Shown here: positions 8,971 to 17,303 of the stretch, one piece after another
Position numbering within the stretch: the stretch's first letter is position 1
How the letters are laid out: each line of letters begins with the position of its first letter
Position numbers and translations under genes: made by a program
Notes under the pieces: model-generated
Told to the model about the DNA's origin: nothing
Database searches by the model: none
The model's input: only the letters and a program-made list of their open reading frames with translations
Origin: Mucilaginibacter sp.
Lineage (GTDB): Bacteria; Bacteroidota; Bacteroidia; Sphingobacteriales; Sphingobacteriaceae
Assembly (NCBI GenBank): GCA_028287895.1
Contig: JAQBOV010000042.1
Coordinates: 1-48,296 of the forward strand
Reading direction: 5' to 3'
DNA length: 48,296 bases

Positions 8971-9429
8971 ATGTTAAACGAGGATTCAACCAGGATGACC
9001 AGCAGATTATTATATCTATTGAAACGGCTTTCAGACGAGTGGTATTGCACCAAGCTTTGCCATTCCAATCTGCAGGGCTTTAATAATTCGCATATACCGC
9101 TATTTATGAGTATAGGCACCAAAGGCATTTCAAACAGTAAACTTGCGGCAAATTTAAGTATAACCAAACAGGCAGCCAGCAAGGTTATTAAGGAACTGGA
9201 AGAATTGAAGCTGGTAAGGAGCGAAAAATGTAGTACTGACGGACGTTCAATGATGTTATACTTAACGGATGATGGTATCCACTTTTACGAGCATATTAAA
9301 AATCAAATGATAACCCTGGAACAGGAGTACAAAAAGGTGGTTGGCGCTAAAAATTATGAAACGGCCATTAATGTAATGTTAAAACTGGTGGAGTATCACG
9401 AACACCTGAACAAAGCGGTATTAAATTAA
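8971..9429 (+). CDS. MarR-family transcriptional regulator
   Basis: A 152-residue winged-helix regulator. The helix-turn-helix is seen in ISNSKLAANLSITKQAASKVIKELE (about residues 53-77), followed by the wing LVRSEKCSTDGRSMMLYLTDDG. The N- and C-terminal helices would form the MarR dimer interface. Such proteins usually repress their own gene and neighbouring transport or stress genes and release DNA on binding a small aromatic ligand. Three 37-bp palindromes in the region, one over its own promoter, are the obvious candidate targets. Two cysteines near residues 30-34 (WYCTKLCHS) could be redox-sensitive, but that is speculation. It converges on the kinase gene at 9488. Confidence 0.9.
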   Translation: MLNEDSTRMTSRLLYLLKRLSDEWYCTKLCHSNLQGFNNSHIPLFMSIGTKGISNSKLAANLSITKQAASKVIKELEELKLVRSEKCSTDGRSMMLYLTDDGIHFYEHIKNQMITLEQEYKKVVGAKNYETAINVMLKLVEYHEHLNKAVLN

Positions 9430-9436
9430 TTATATA

Positions 9437-9456
9437 AAAAGCTTGACAAGGCTTTT
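9437..9456. terminator. Possible weak bidirectional terminator
   Basis: AAAAGC (9437-9442) and GCTTTT (9451-9456) can pair around an 8-base loop, between the convergent MarR and kinase genes. The stem is short and there is no long T-run, so this is a weak call. Confidence 0.35.
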
Positions 9457-9487
9457 GACGGGAATTGCGTTAGTCTGTAAAATTAGA

Positions 9488-10981
9488 TTAGTTATCCATT
9501 TTATACCATTGATGCATAGTAGCCTTTAAATCCTGGTAAAGCTTTTTGTAGATCATAAAATTCTTATTGTAAACTTCAGCGTTTTGCGCATTGGGCCGGA
9601 ATATCTTCAGCTCTGAATAGGAGGAAGCAGGATATTCGCTGATCCGCCCTATGGTTTTCAAAGCCATAAAAGCCGCTCCCACTGCTGATGCATCATCTGC
9701 CTGAACGATCACCAGGTTTTTACCGGTTACGTCGGCTAAAGTTTGTACCCATACCACAGATTCCGTGAACCCGCCGCTTACATTGATCTGTGTGATCGGT
9801 TCGGTATTTTGTTGTACTGCCTCCAAAACATCTTTCATCGCGTAGCATATCCCTTCTAAGACAGCCCTTGAAAAATTTGCCTGGGTATGCTGTAATTTAA
9901 TGCCAAAGAAAGTGCCACAGCTTTCGCTGTCCCATATCGGGGCGCGTTCACCTGTAAGATAGGGCAAAAAGATCAATCCGTTGCTGCCCGCCGGAACGTC
10001 TGCTATTTGTTTAAATAGCTGCGCATAATCATCTTCCGCCGGTTCGGGCCCTGCATTGTTTTTCAACCACCATTGCAAAGCAACGCCCCCGTTGTTTATC
10101 GGTCCGCCGCAAATAAAGGTTTTCTCATCCAGGATATAACTAAAAGTCATAGCCCGTACGTTGGGCAAAGGTTTGCTGCTGGCCACCCGTATAGCCCCGC
10201 TGGTACCAATGGTGAGGGCTGCAATACCCGGTTTATTCGCCATACTGCCCAGGTTGGCCAGGCAGCCGTCGCTTGCGCCAATAATAAACCGGGTACCCGG
10301 GTTGAGAAAATTTAACGAAGGCTGAGCATCTGCGTGCCAATACTTTTTATCATAGTCAGTAGGCACAGACTCGGAAAGCAATTTATCTGTGATGCCCGCC
10401 AATGCAAGCGCATCCCCATACCAGTTGAGCTGCTTGATGTCAAACAAGCCTGTACAGGATGCAATAGAATAGTCTATTGTGAATTCTTTAAATATCTTAT
10501 ACCAGATATACTCTTTTATAGAAATAAACTTATGAGCCTTTCGGAACAATTCTGCATTGTTCTCCCTGATCCAGATGATCTTGCATAAAGGCGACATGGC
10601 ATGGATGGGCGTACCTGTGGCTTTGTAGATGGATAAACCTTCTTCCGTGGCTTTTAAGCGGGTCGCTATCTCGGCGCTCCGGTTATCCGCCCAGGTCATC
10701 ATGGGCGCCAATGGGTGACAATTTTCATCAACCGGGATCAAACTATGCATGGCGCTGCTTAGGCTGACAGCCAAAGGTTGCGCGCCTGTTTTATCGATAA
10801 GGCCTTTAATACTTGTTACCAACGCATTCCATATCTGTTCAGGATCCTGCTCATGATAACCTGGTTTAGCTGCGCTAAAAGAATAATGCTGCTGGCAGAC
10901 CTCAAATGAATGACCCAGAAGATTTACGGCCACAGCCTTTACGCTGCCCGTACCGATATCGACCCCTAAAACATATTCCAT
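9488..10981 (-). CDS. FGGY-family carbohydrate kinase, probably gluconokinase
   Basis: A 497-residue sugar kinase of the hexokinase/Hsp70/actin fold, the normal length for FGGY kinases. The N-terminal phosphate loop is YVLGVDIGTGSVKAVAV. The substrate-side segment is SLSSAMHSLIPVDENCHPLAPMMTWADNRS, where MHS and TWAD motifs are typical of gluconokinases and related kinases. The second-lobe ATP site is GGFTESVVWVQTLADVTG with QADDASAVGAA after it. It would phosphorylate gluconate to 6-phosphogluconate with ATP in the cytoplasm. Xylulokinase or another FGGY specificity cannot be excluded without alignment. No permease or dehydrogenase gene adjoins it, and no clear promoter was found in the divergent gap to 11205. 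Confidence 0.85.
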   Translation of the reverse strand: MEYVLGVDIGTGSVKAVAVNLLGHSFEVCQQHYSFSAAKPGYHEQDPEQIWNALVTSIKGLIDKTGAQPLAVSLSSAMHSLIPVDENCHPLAPMMTWADNRSAEIATRLKATEEGLSIYKATGTPIHAMSPLCKIIWIRENNAELFRKAHKFISIKEYIWYKIFKEFTIDYSIASCTGLFDIKQLNWYGDALALAGITDKLLSESVPTDYDKKYWHADAQPSLNFLNPGTRFIIGASDGCLANLGSMANKPGIAALTIGTSGAIRVASSKPLPNVRAMTFSYILDEKTFICGGPINNGGVALQWWLKNNAGPEPAEDDYAQLFKQIADVPAGSNGLIFLPYLTGERAPIWDSESCGTFFGIKLQHTQANFSRAVLEGICYAMKDVLEAVQQNTEPITQINVSGGFTESVVWVQTLADVTGKNLVIVQADDASAVGAAFMALKTIGRISEYPASSYSELKIFRPNAQNAEVYNKNFMIYKKLYQDLKATMHQWYKMDN

Positions 10982-11102
10982 GGTTCTATCTTACAGGCGC
11001 AAGATAGGCATTTCAACTGTGCAGCCAGGAGCGAACCTTGTTAAATCCATATTACCGTATCGTATAATAAAAAAGTCAAATACGCCAATAGCCATAGCAT
11101 TT

Positions 11103-11130
11103 GTTAAGAATTAATTATCAATAAGTTAAG
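11103..11130. promoter_or_regulatory. Three 6-bp direct repeats at 11-bp steps upstream of the TonB receptor
   Basis: GTTAAG (11103-11108), ATTATC (11114-11119) and GTTAAG (11125-11130) are spaced exactly 11 bases apart; the middle repeat is degenerate. A possible -7 element, TAATTTAT, lies at 11145-11152. Direct repeats at one helical turn are the usual target of OmpR/PhoB-type response regulators. Any link to phosphate control is inference from the phosphatase gene downstream. The rest of the 222-base gap shows nothing else I can support. Confidence 0.35.
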
Positions 11131-11204
11131 TTGCTGTTATGGGGTAATTTATTCAGAATTTCTACAGGATTGAGCCGATGTTTTGCTAAAAAATCCAAAG
11201 TTTT

Positions 11205-13928
11205 ATGATCAGAAAATTTTACCTAATTGTCATTTTTACCCTGTCAGTTTCCTTTGCATTTGCTCAGGATGCAATACTGAAAGGTAAGGTAACGGATGGC
11301 GGGAGCCAGGAACCTTTGCCCGGAGCTTATGTTCATTTCGATGGATCTAATAAAGGAGTAGCTACGGATGCCTTCGGAAATTTTGAGCTCAGTAAGCTTA
11401 GTCCCGGAGAGTATAAAATTAAAATTAAATATGTTGGTTTTGAAGAATTTGAAAAAGAGATAAGTGTTATTGCCGGTCAGGTACTTGTTTTAAACCTTGA
11501 ACTATCTGAGCGCAGGCAGAACCTTAAAAATGTAAATGTATATGGTAAACTTAATGAGAGTAACGAATCCTCTTCAAGACAGTCTGAAAAAAACGCCAAT
11601 AACATTACCAATATCCTCTCGGCAAGAGCAATGGAGCGTTCACCGGACCTTAATGCCGCAACGGCGATTACACGGGTTTCGGCTGTGACGCTGCAACGTA
11701 ACAGCGGGTCAGACGAGGCCTACGCCATTATCCGGGGCCTGGAGCCGCGTTATAACAATACCCTCATCAACGGTGTGAAAGTAACCAGCCCTGACCCGGT
11801 TTCAAGGTTTGTTTCATTAAATATCGTGCCTTCTGATCTTTTAGATCGCATTGAAGTAAGTAAAACGCTTACGCCCGAAATGGAAGGGGACGCAATAGGA
11901 GGTACCGTTAACTTAGTTTTTAAAGATGCGCCGGATCACGAGTACCTTAAGGCAGATGCTTCATTAGGATACAGTGCCATATTTTTTAATCGTAAATATG
12001 ATAACTTTAACCAGGGAGCTGTTCAGCGCCAAAGTCCGATTGACAGATTTGGACCTGGTTATTCGGCGCCAGCAGGTTATTTTTCAAGGTCAAACCTTGA
12101 TTTCACGAAGAAAAACGCACCTCCAACGGTTTTAGCCAGTTTTACATATGGACGTAGGTTTTTGAACAATAAGTTAGGTTTTATAATTTCAGATAGTTAC
12201 CAGAATCAGTATTATGGTACTAATTCTCAATTTAATGTAGCTATACCGAACACCCAACCAGGGGGGAATTTTAAACCGGTATTATCTGATATCGCTAATC
12301 GCACTTATTCAACTCAACAGCTTAACAATGGCCTGTCGGCCCACCTGGATTACAAGTTCGATGACAAAAATAAGATATCGCTTGATAATATATTCCTCTA
12401 CACGTATATAGCACAGGCCCGGTTAAGTATCGATACTTCAATAATCGGTGGTAACGGCGGCCGTGTGGGAGCAGGAACAGGCACGGTTTATAACGATAAC
12501 CGTTCTTATATTCAGAACCAGTATGTTGAAAATTTAAAGTTAAGCGGTAAACATGTCATTGCAGGGCATTTTCAGTTTGACTGGGCTGGAATCTATTCAG
12601 ATGCCACGGCAAATTCACCAGACAGGGCTGATCTGACCTTGAATCACCTGATTAACCCGGACTTAACAAGTACCCCCAATTATTTTGATGCAATATCAAG
12701 AATCTGGTCCAGAAACGGCAACAAAGATCTGAGTGCGACAGGAAGCTTAAGTTACACTACAAGCTTAGGCGGAAACAGCTCACTTCAATTGAAAGGAGGG
12801 GGACTATACCGCCATAGCACACGGTTCAACGCACAAAATCAGTATTCATTAAAGCCTGCACCAGAAGCAAATGGTGTTAAGAGTTCTTTTACAGATATTT
12901 ACAGTGCTGATTGGATCGTTTATAACGTAACGGGAAGCTTGCAGAGCGATGCTTCCAACTATACAGCATACGAAGATATTTCGGCAGGTTACGGAGAGTT
13001 TAAACTGACATTGAACAAGCTGGATGTTATCGGCGGTGTGCGTGTTGAAGGAACCAAACAAGGTTACAATACCAATCCGGTTGTGCTTACGATAACCAGT
13101 AACGCGCAAAAGACCTATACCGATGTATTGCCAAGTTTGCAGCTGAAATACAGGCTTACTGATCTTTCTAATCTCAGGGCGTCTTATTTCAAGTCAATTG
13201 CACGTCCGGCTTTATTTGAACTGGTTCCTACCCCAACATATGGCGAAGCTACCGACGTTACAGGCAATCCGTATGTAAAGCACTCGGAAGCTGATAATTA
13301 TGATTTAAGGTATGAGCTATTCCCTAAAAATGAAGAACAATTTTTTATTGGGGGCTTTTACAAAACGATTAAAAATCCAATTGAATTTGCATTAATTTCT
13401 ACTTTGAATGGCCAATTGGAAACAACTCCGCAAAATTTTGGTACCGCTAAAGTTGGAGGCGCTGAAATAGTTTACAGTAGGTATTTTGGCAATATTGGTT
13501 TTTCTGGTAATTATACGTATACCTATTCAAATATAAACTCTCCCAAAGTTGTGCCTGAGGCGGGTGCCGTAAACGGCAAGCCGGTAATTAAAAATCAAAG
13601 CAGACCAATGCAGGGCCAGACCGGTAATGTAGCAAATCTTTCACTATTATATAAAAACGATGCACATAAGGTTTTTGTACAATTAGCATATACTTATACG
13701 AGCAAAACGTTATCGCTTGTTTATAATGACTATGGTTATGACTATTATACACAGCCACAGTCTTTTTTATCGTTCTCAGCAGAGAAGCAGATAAGCCGGC
13801 ATTTTACCGTCACTGCTAAGGTCAATAACATCTTAAATACGCCTACGATTGTTAAAATTAATAACCTGGTGCAATCGAAGGATATTTATAATGTAAGTTT
13901 TAATCTGGGTTTAAGGTATTCGTTATAA
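11205..13928 (+). CDS. TonB-dependent outer-membrane receptor with N-terminal carboxypeptidase-like domain
   Basis: A 907-residue receptor with signal peptide MIRKFYLIVIFTLSVSFAFAQ. A carboxypeptidase-regulatory-like domain follows (LKGKVTDGGSQEPLPGAYV to about residue 100), then a plug domain (AITRVSAVTLQRNSGSDE, IIRGLEPRYNNTLINGVKV, IEVSKTLTPEMEGDAIGGTV). The 22-strand barrel ends in an aromatic-flanked last strand (YNVSFNLGLRYSL). No SusD partner is encoded nearby, so it is not a classic SusCD pair. It heads a plus-strand set with a beta-helix lipoprotein, a beta-propeller protein and a phosphatase, with gaps of 17, 20 and 10 bases, which suggests uptake of a phosphorylated or phosphate-linked substrate. 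The ligand is not known. Confidence 0.92.
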   Translation: MIRKFYLIVIFTLSVSFAFAQDAILKGKVTDGGSQEPLPGAYVHFDGSNKGVATDAFGNFELSKLSPGEYKIKIKYVGFEEFEKEISVIAGQVLVLNLELSERRQNLKNVNVYGKLNESNESSSRQSEKNANNITNILSARAMERSPDLNAATAITRVSAVTLQRNSGSDEAYAIIRGLEPRYNNTLINGVKVTSPDPVSRFVSLNIVPSDLLDRIEVSKTLTPEMEGDAIGGTVNLVFKDAPDHEYLKADASLGYSAIFFNRKYDNFNQGAVQRQSPIDRFGPGYSAPAGYFSRSNLDFTKKNAPPTVLASFTYGRRFLNNKLGFIISDSYQNQYYGTNSQFNVAIPNTQPGGNFKPVLSDIANRTYSTQQLNNGLSAHLDYKFDDKNKISLDNIFLYTYIAQARLSIDTSIIGGNGGRVGAGTGTVYNDNRSYIQNQYVENLKLSGKHVIAGHFQFDWAGIYSDATANSPDRADLTLNHLINPDLTSTPNYFDAISRIWSRNGNKDLSATGSLSYTTSLGGNSSLQLKGGGLYRHSTRFNAQNQYSLKPAPEANGVKSSFTDIYSADWIVYNVTGSLQSDASNYTAYEDISAGYGEFKLTLNKLDVIGGVRVEGTKQGYNTNPVVLTITSNAQKTYTDVLPSLQLKYRLTDLSNLRASYFKSIARPALFELVPTPTYGEATDVTGNPYVKHSEADNYDLRYELFPKNEEQFFIGGFYKTIKNPIEFALISTLNGQLETTPQNFGTAKVGGAEIVYSRYFGNIGFSGNYTYTYSNINSPKVVPEAGAVNGKPVIKNQSRPMQGQTGNVANLSLLYKNDAHKVFVQLAYTYTSKTLSLVYNDYGYDYYTQPQSFLSFSAEKQISRHFTVTAKVNNILNTPTIVKINNLVQSKDIYNVSFNLGLRYSL

Positions 13929-13945
13929 TTCAAAAAACTATTAAC

Positions 13946-15178
13946 ATGAAAACGAAATATATATTTTTTATACTAACAGGTATTTTATGGATAACCGGTG
14001 TTTCTTCCTGCAAGAAAGCGGAGTTAACCACCTTTGCCAAAGTCAAAATACCAACGTCAAGCCCTATAGCGGCAGGCAATATAAGCGGATTTGTAAAGGG
14101 TACTTTGCTAACCGGGCAAACCTATACCGTTACCGCAGACATCACCGTAAAAAAGGGTGATACTTTATCCGCACAGCCCGGAGCTATTGTGGTGGTTAAA
14201 AACAACGCGCAGTTTAATATCCAGGGTGTGTTAAACTTACTGGGTTCGCAGGATAGTCCGGTATTCTTTAATTCTGACGCCAACACGCCCGGCACCTGGG
14301 GGGGCTTTCAGGCGGACAGCGCGGAAGCGATTATTATTAAATGGACACATGTGGATAATACCGGTGGTCCTGATGCCTCAGGAAGCGCCCGCAGAACATT
14401 AGTTGTAAATAAAGTGGGTGTACCGGTCGATATTGAAGATTCGTGGTTCACTAACGGTCAGGACGATTTAATGGGATTGTTCGGGGCTAAGGTTACCATA
14501 CTACGCAATACGATCAGCTCATCGGGGAGTACAGATGGCGAAGGAATTAACCTGAAATCAGGCGCAACGGGCGTGGTTGCATATAATGTAATATTTAGCC
14601 AGGCGGGAAGCGGTGTTAAACTGGAGACAAGCACAACAGTACCATTTCCCCAAACAGAAGTTGACGTCTACAATAATACAATAGTTTCAGTTGGTTGGCG
14701 TAGAGGTTCGGCCGAGCCGGGACGCGGAACATCCGTTGGTGTAAATGCGATCGGGCATATTTATAATAATATTTATGTAAATTGTTATCATGGTATTGAA
14801 CTATTTAACGATGCCGACAATGTACATACCACCCACGGTAATAATCTGTTTTATGCCTCTGTTGATAACTTTACAGATTTGCGCGATCCAACGATTCAGA
14901 TTAATCTCCGCAATAATTTTTATCCGGCGGGTGCTTCAGGTACCCCGCAGCCTACTGATTTGATCTCAACCAAGGTAGGTAACCTTGATCCGTTATTTGT
15001 GAAGTTTGATGGTACGGTGGCCGCACCCAATGGTTACCCAAATACCAATGATTTTCATTTACAATCCGGTTCACCTGCTTTCGGTGCGGGTAACCCGGGC
15101 TTTGACAGCAAACACCCGGAATATGGTAACCAGGATATGGGTGCTTATACAACTGACGGTAAAGGAAACAAACACTAA
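13946..15178 (+). CDS. Lipoprotein with right-handed parallel beta-helix
   Basis: A 410-residue protein with a lipoprotein signal (GILWITGVSSCKK; lipidation Cys at about residue 22). After a short linker, the sequence has the repeating pattern of a right-handed beta-helix: NAQFNIQGVLNLLGSQDSPVFF, VEDSWFTNG-like turns, VTILRNTISSSGSTDGEG, VVAYNVIFSQAGSGVKLE, VDVYNNTIVSVG and IGHIYNNIYVNCYHGIEL. Each is about one coil with Asn ladders. Such domains often bind or cleave polysaccharides, but no catalytic set is recognised here. It starts 17 bases after the TonB receptor and probably acts at the cell surface as its partner. Confidence 0.75.
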   Translation: MKTKYIFFILTGILWITGVSSCKKAELTTFAKVKIPTSSPIAAGNISGFVKGTLLTGQTYTVTADITVKKGDTLSAQPGAIVVVKNNAQFNIQGVLNLLGSQDSPVFFNSDANTPGTWGGFQADSAEAIIIKWTHVDNTGGPDASGSARRTLVVNKVGVPVDIEDSWFTNGQDDLMGLFGAKVTILRNTISSSGSTDGEGINLKSGATGVVAYNVIFSQAGSGVKLETSTTVPFPQTEVDVYNNTIVSVGWRRGSAEPGRGTSVGVNAIGHIYNNIYVNCYHGIELFNDADNVHTTHGNNLFYASVDNFTDLRDPTIQINLRNNFYPAGASGTPQPTDLISTKVGNLDPLFVKFDGTVAAPNGYPNTNDFHLQSGSPAFGAGNPGFDSKHPEYGNQDMGAYTTDGKGNKH

Positions 15179-15198
15179 ACACTAATTTGATTATAGAT

Positions 15199-16206
15199 AT
15201 GAAAAAGAATCCTATTTCAATACTTACATTACTTTTTTTTGCCATCGTACCCTTGTGCGGAATGACTCAGACTCCGAACTATGTAGCTGACAAAACGATT
15301 CCTCTTGCGGGAAATGGCAGTTATGATTATGCCTATATTGACCAGGTTAACCATATTTTATATGCTTCGCATGGCACTGCTGTCCAGGTAGTAGATCTGC
15401 AGACCGAAAAGCCCATTGCTACAATTGACAACATGAAAGGTGTTCATGGCATTGCTGTGGTTAACGACCTCGACCGGGGTTTTATCAGTGACGGAAAGGG
15501 TAACGCCGTTATTGCATTCGATATTAAAACATTTAAAACGATTAAAGTAATACCGATAACCGGGACTGATGCTGACGGTATCATTTATGATCCGTTTTCC
15601 AGGAAAATATTTGTTTTTGAAGGCGATGGTAAAGCTGCCGTGGTCGTTGATCCGCAAGAATTAACACAGGTCGGTTCAATCGAAATGGGCGGGGCGCCTG
15701 AGTTTGCCGTATCTGATGGGAAGGGGTTGATTTACAATAACCTGGAAGATAAAAGCCGCCTGAATGTAATTGATGTAAAAACGCTGAAGGTGATAAAAAG
15801 TTATCCGCTTGATCCTTGCGGCGGGCCAACAGGACTGGCGATTGATAAAGATAACCAGCGTTTATTTACCGTTTGCCGCCAAAACAAGGGCATGAGTGTT
15901 ATTGATATTGCAAGCGGCAAGGTGGTTCAGACTTTACCTATCGGTACGGGGGTTGATGCGGTGATCTATGATGCGGTGAACAAATTGGTAATTGCCTCCA
16001 ATGGCGATGGTACTGCTTGTGTCTTCAAACAGAATTCAGCGGATCATTACAGCCTGATTCAAACATTGACTACGCAATACCGTGCAAAAACAATGGCTAT
16101 GGATAATACTACTCATAAGCTTTATTTCCCGGTTGCAGACTATCAAAAAGGAACGAAGAATCAAGTGCCTGACACTTTTAAATTATTGGTTTACCGTTTA
16201 AATTAA
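15199..16206 (+). CDS. Exported YncE-like beta-propeller protein
   Basis: About 335 residues. The start is the ATG at 15199 (MKKNPISILTLL); an in-frame TTG 12 bases earlier is less likely. It has a signal peptide (LLFFAIVPLCGMTQT) and then repeats typical of the YncE/surface-antigen beta-propeller: YIDQVNHILYASHGTAVQVVDLQT, VNDLDRGFISDGKGNAVIAFDIKT, YDPFSRKIFVFEGDGKAAVVVD, LAIDKDNQRLFTVCRQNKGMSVIDI and MAMDNTTHKLYFPVADY. These give about seven blades. Function is not known; periplasmic YncE proteins bind DNA or act as scaffolds. It lies between the beta-helix lipoprotein and the phosphatase in one transcription unit. Confidence 0.8.
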   Translation: MKKNPISILTLLFFAIVPLCGMTQTPNYVADKTIPLAGNGSYDYAYIDQVNHILYASHGTAVQVVDLQTEKPIATIDNMKGVHGIAVVNDLDRGFISDGKGNAVIAFDIKTFKTIKVIPITGTDADGIIYDPFSRKIFVFEGDGKAAVVVDPQELTQVGSIEMGGAPEFAVSDGKGLIYNNLEDKSRLNVIDVKTLKVIKSYPLDPCGGPTGLAIDKDNQRLFTVCRQNKGMSVIDIASGKVVQTLPIGTGVDAVIYDAVNKLVIASNGDGTACVFKQNSADHYSLIQTLTTQYRAKTMAMDNTTHKLYFPVADYQKGTKNQVPDTFKLLVYRLN

Positions 16207-16216
16207 AATAAATTTT

Positions 16217-17230
16217 ATGAAACGCAGAGATTTTGTAGTCAGCACGGCATTGACTGCTATAGGCGCTACGCTGATCAATCCATTGGGAGCGCTGGCTGAC
16301 GCTGAAGTTACTCACCTTGAAAGTAATGACCTCTCGCTCAGTGCATTAAAAGACGATTTCGCCCTGCATTTTATGGCGCTTGGCGATTGGGGAAGAAACG
16401 GGGAGTATGACCAGTTGGAGGTAGCCAGGCAAATGGGACAATGGGCTACGGAACATCCTAATAATTTTGTAATTTCTTGCGGGGATAATTTTTATCCTTC
16501 AGGTGTGGTAAGTGAAAATGATCCCTTGTGGCATTATTCATTTGAGAGCATATATACTGCCCATTCACTGCAATGCGACTGGTACCCTGTTTTAGGTAAC
16601 CATGATTATCATACGGATGTGGATGCCCAGGTACGGTACAGCAAAATAAGCCGCAGATGGGATATGCCTGCCCGTTATTATTCAAAGGAAATCAGCCTCA
16701 ATAAAGATAAGGATACGGAAATAAAAGGTCCCGGCAAGAGCAAAACAAAGGACAAGGTACTTTTTGTAATGATAGATACCGACCCATTTTTGCATGAAGC
16801 TAAAGCAGAGTATGTACAAACCCAATTGAAGTGGCTAAACGAAACGCTGGAAAAAGCTTCTGCCGATGTAAAATGGAAGATTGTAGTTGGCCATCATCCC
16901 TTTTATACCGTAGGTCCGCGTATTAATAATTACGATACGCTGATGATGCGAAAAGCTCTTCCAAAAATTTTTGAAGATCATAAGGTGGACGTTTATTTAT
17001 CCGGTCATGAGCATTCTCTGCAACATTTAAAGCCTGAGGGCTTTACCCATCAATTTATTTCGGGAGCAGGTTCAGAACTTACCAGGGTAACCGAAGGCAT
17101 TCCTTACAGCCGTTTTCAGGCTTCTGAACATGGGTTTATGTATTTTTCAATTGATTCGAACAGGTTAAATGTAAAGGCGGTCAGTTATACCGGAAAAGTA
17201 CTGTACGAAACGGAACTGAAAAAATCCTGA
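16217..17230 (+). CDS. Secreted metallophosphoesterase, purple acid phosphatase-like
   Basis: A 337-residue enzyme of the calcineurin-like fold, resembling tartrate-resistant (type 5) acid phosphatase. Metal-ligand motifs appear in order: ALGDWGRNGEYDQ (near residue 55), SCGDNFYPSG, VLGNHDYH, VVGHHPFYTVG and SGHEHSLQHL. All the Asp, Asn and His ligands expected for a dinuclear metal site are present. The N-terminus KRRDFVVSTALTAIGATL has a twin arginine and could be a Tat signal. It would hydrolyse phosphate monoesters in the periplasm or at the surface. It is the last gene of the receptor unit, 10 bases after the propeller gene, and is followed by a hairpin terminator. Confidence 0.88.
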   Translation: MKRRDFVVSTALTAIGATLINPLGALADAEVTHLESNDLSLSALKDDFALHFMALGDWGRNGEYDQLEVARQMGQWATEHPNNFVISCGDNFYPSGVVSENDPLWHYSFESIYTAHSLQCDWYPVLGNHDYHTDVDAQVRYSKISRRWDMPARYYSKEISLNKDKDTEIKGPGKSKTKDKVLFVMIDTDPFLHEAKAEYVQTQLKWLNETLEKASADVKWKIVVGHHPFYTVGPRINNYDTLMMRKALPKIFEDHKVDVYLSGHEHSLQHLKPEGFTHQFISGAGSELTRVTEGIPYSRFQASEHGFMYFSIDSNRLNVKAVSYTGKVLYETELKKS

Positions 17231-17250
17231 AGCGGATTGCTTTAATCAAT

Positions 17251-17281
17251 AAAGAGCCCTGAGAATTTTTCAGGGTTCTTT
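17251..17281. terminator. Bidirectional hairpin terminator
   Basis: AAAGAGCCCTGA (17251-17262) pairs with TCAGGGTTCTTT (17270-17281), 12 pairs with one G-T, around a 7-base loop. The flanking A and T tracts allow termination on both strands, which suits the convergent genes ending at 17230 and 17304. Confidence 0.8.
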
Positions 17282-17303
17282 ATTATTTGTCAGTTCAGTT
17301 ATT

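Noticed and set aside
6253..13962. Same 17-base start ATGAAAACGAAATATAT in the DUF5686 gene and in the beta-helix lipoprotein gene (13946)
   Set aside because: It codes for a common signal-peptide start, Met-Lys-Thr-Lys-Tyr-Ile, and the match ends there; chance or codon bias explains it.
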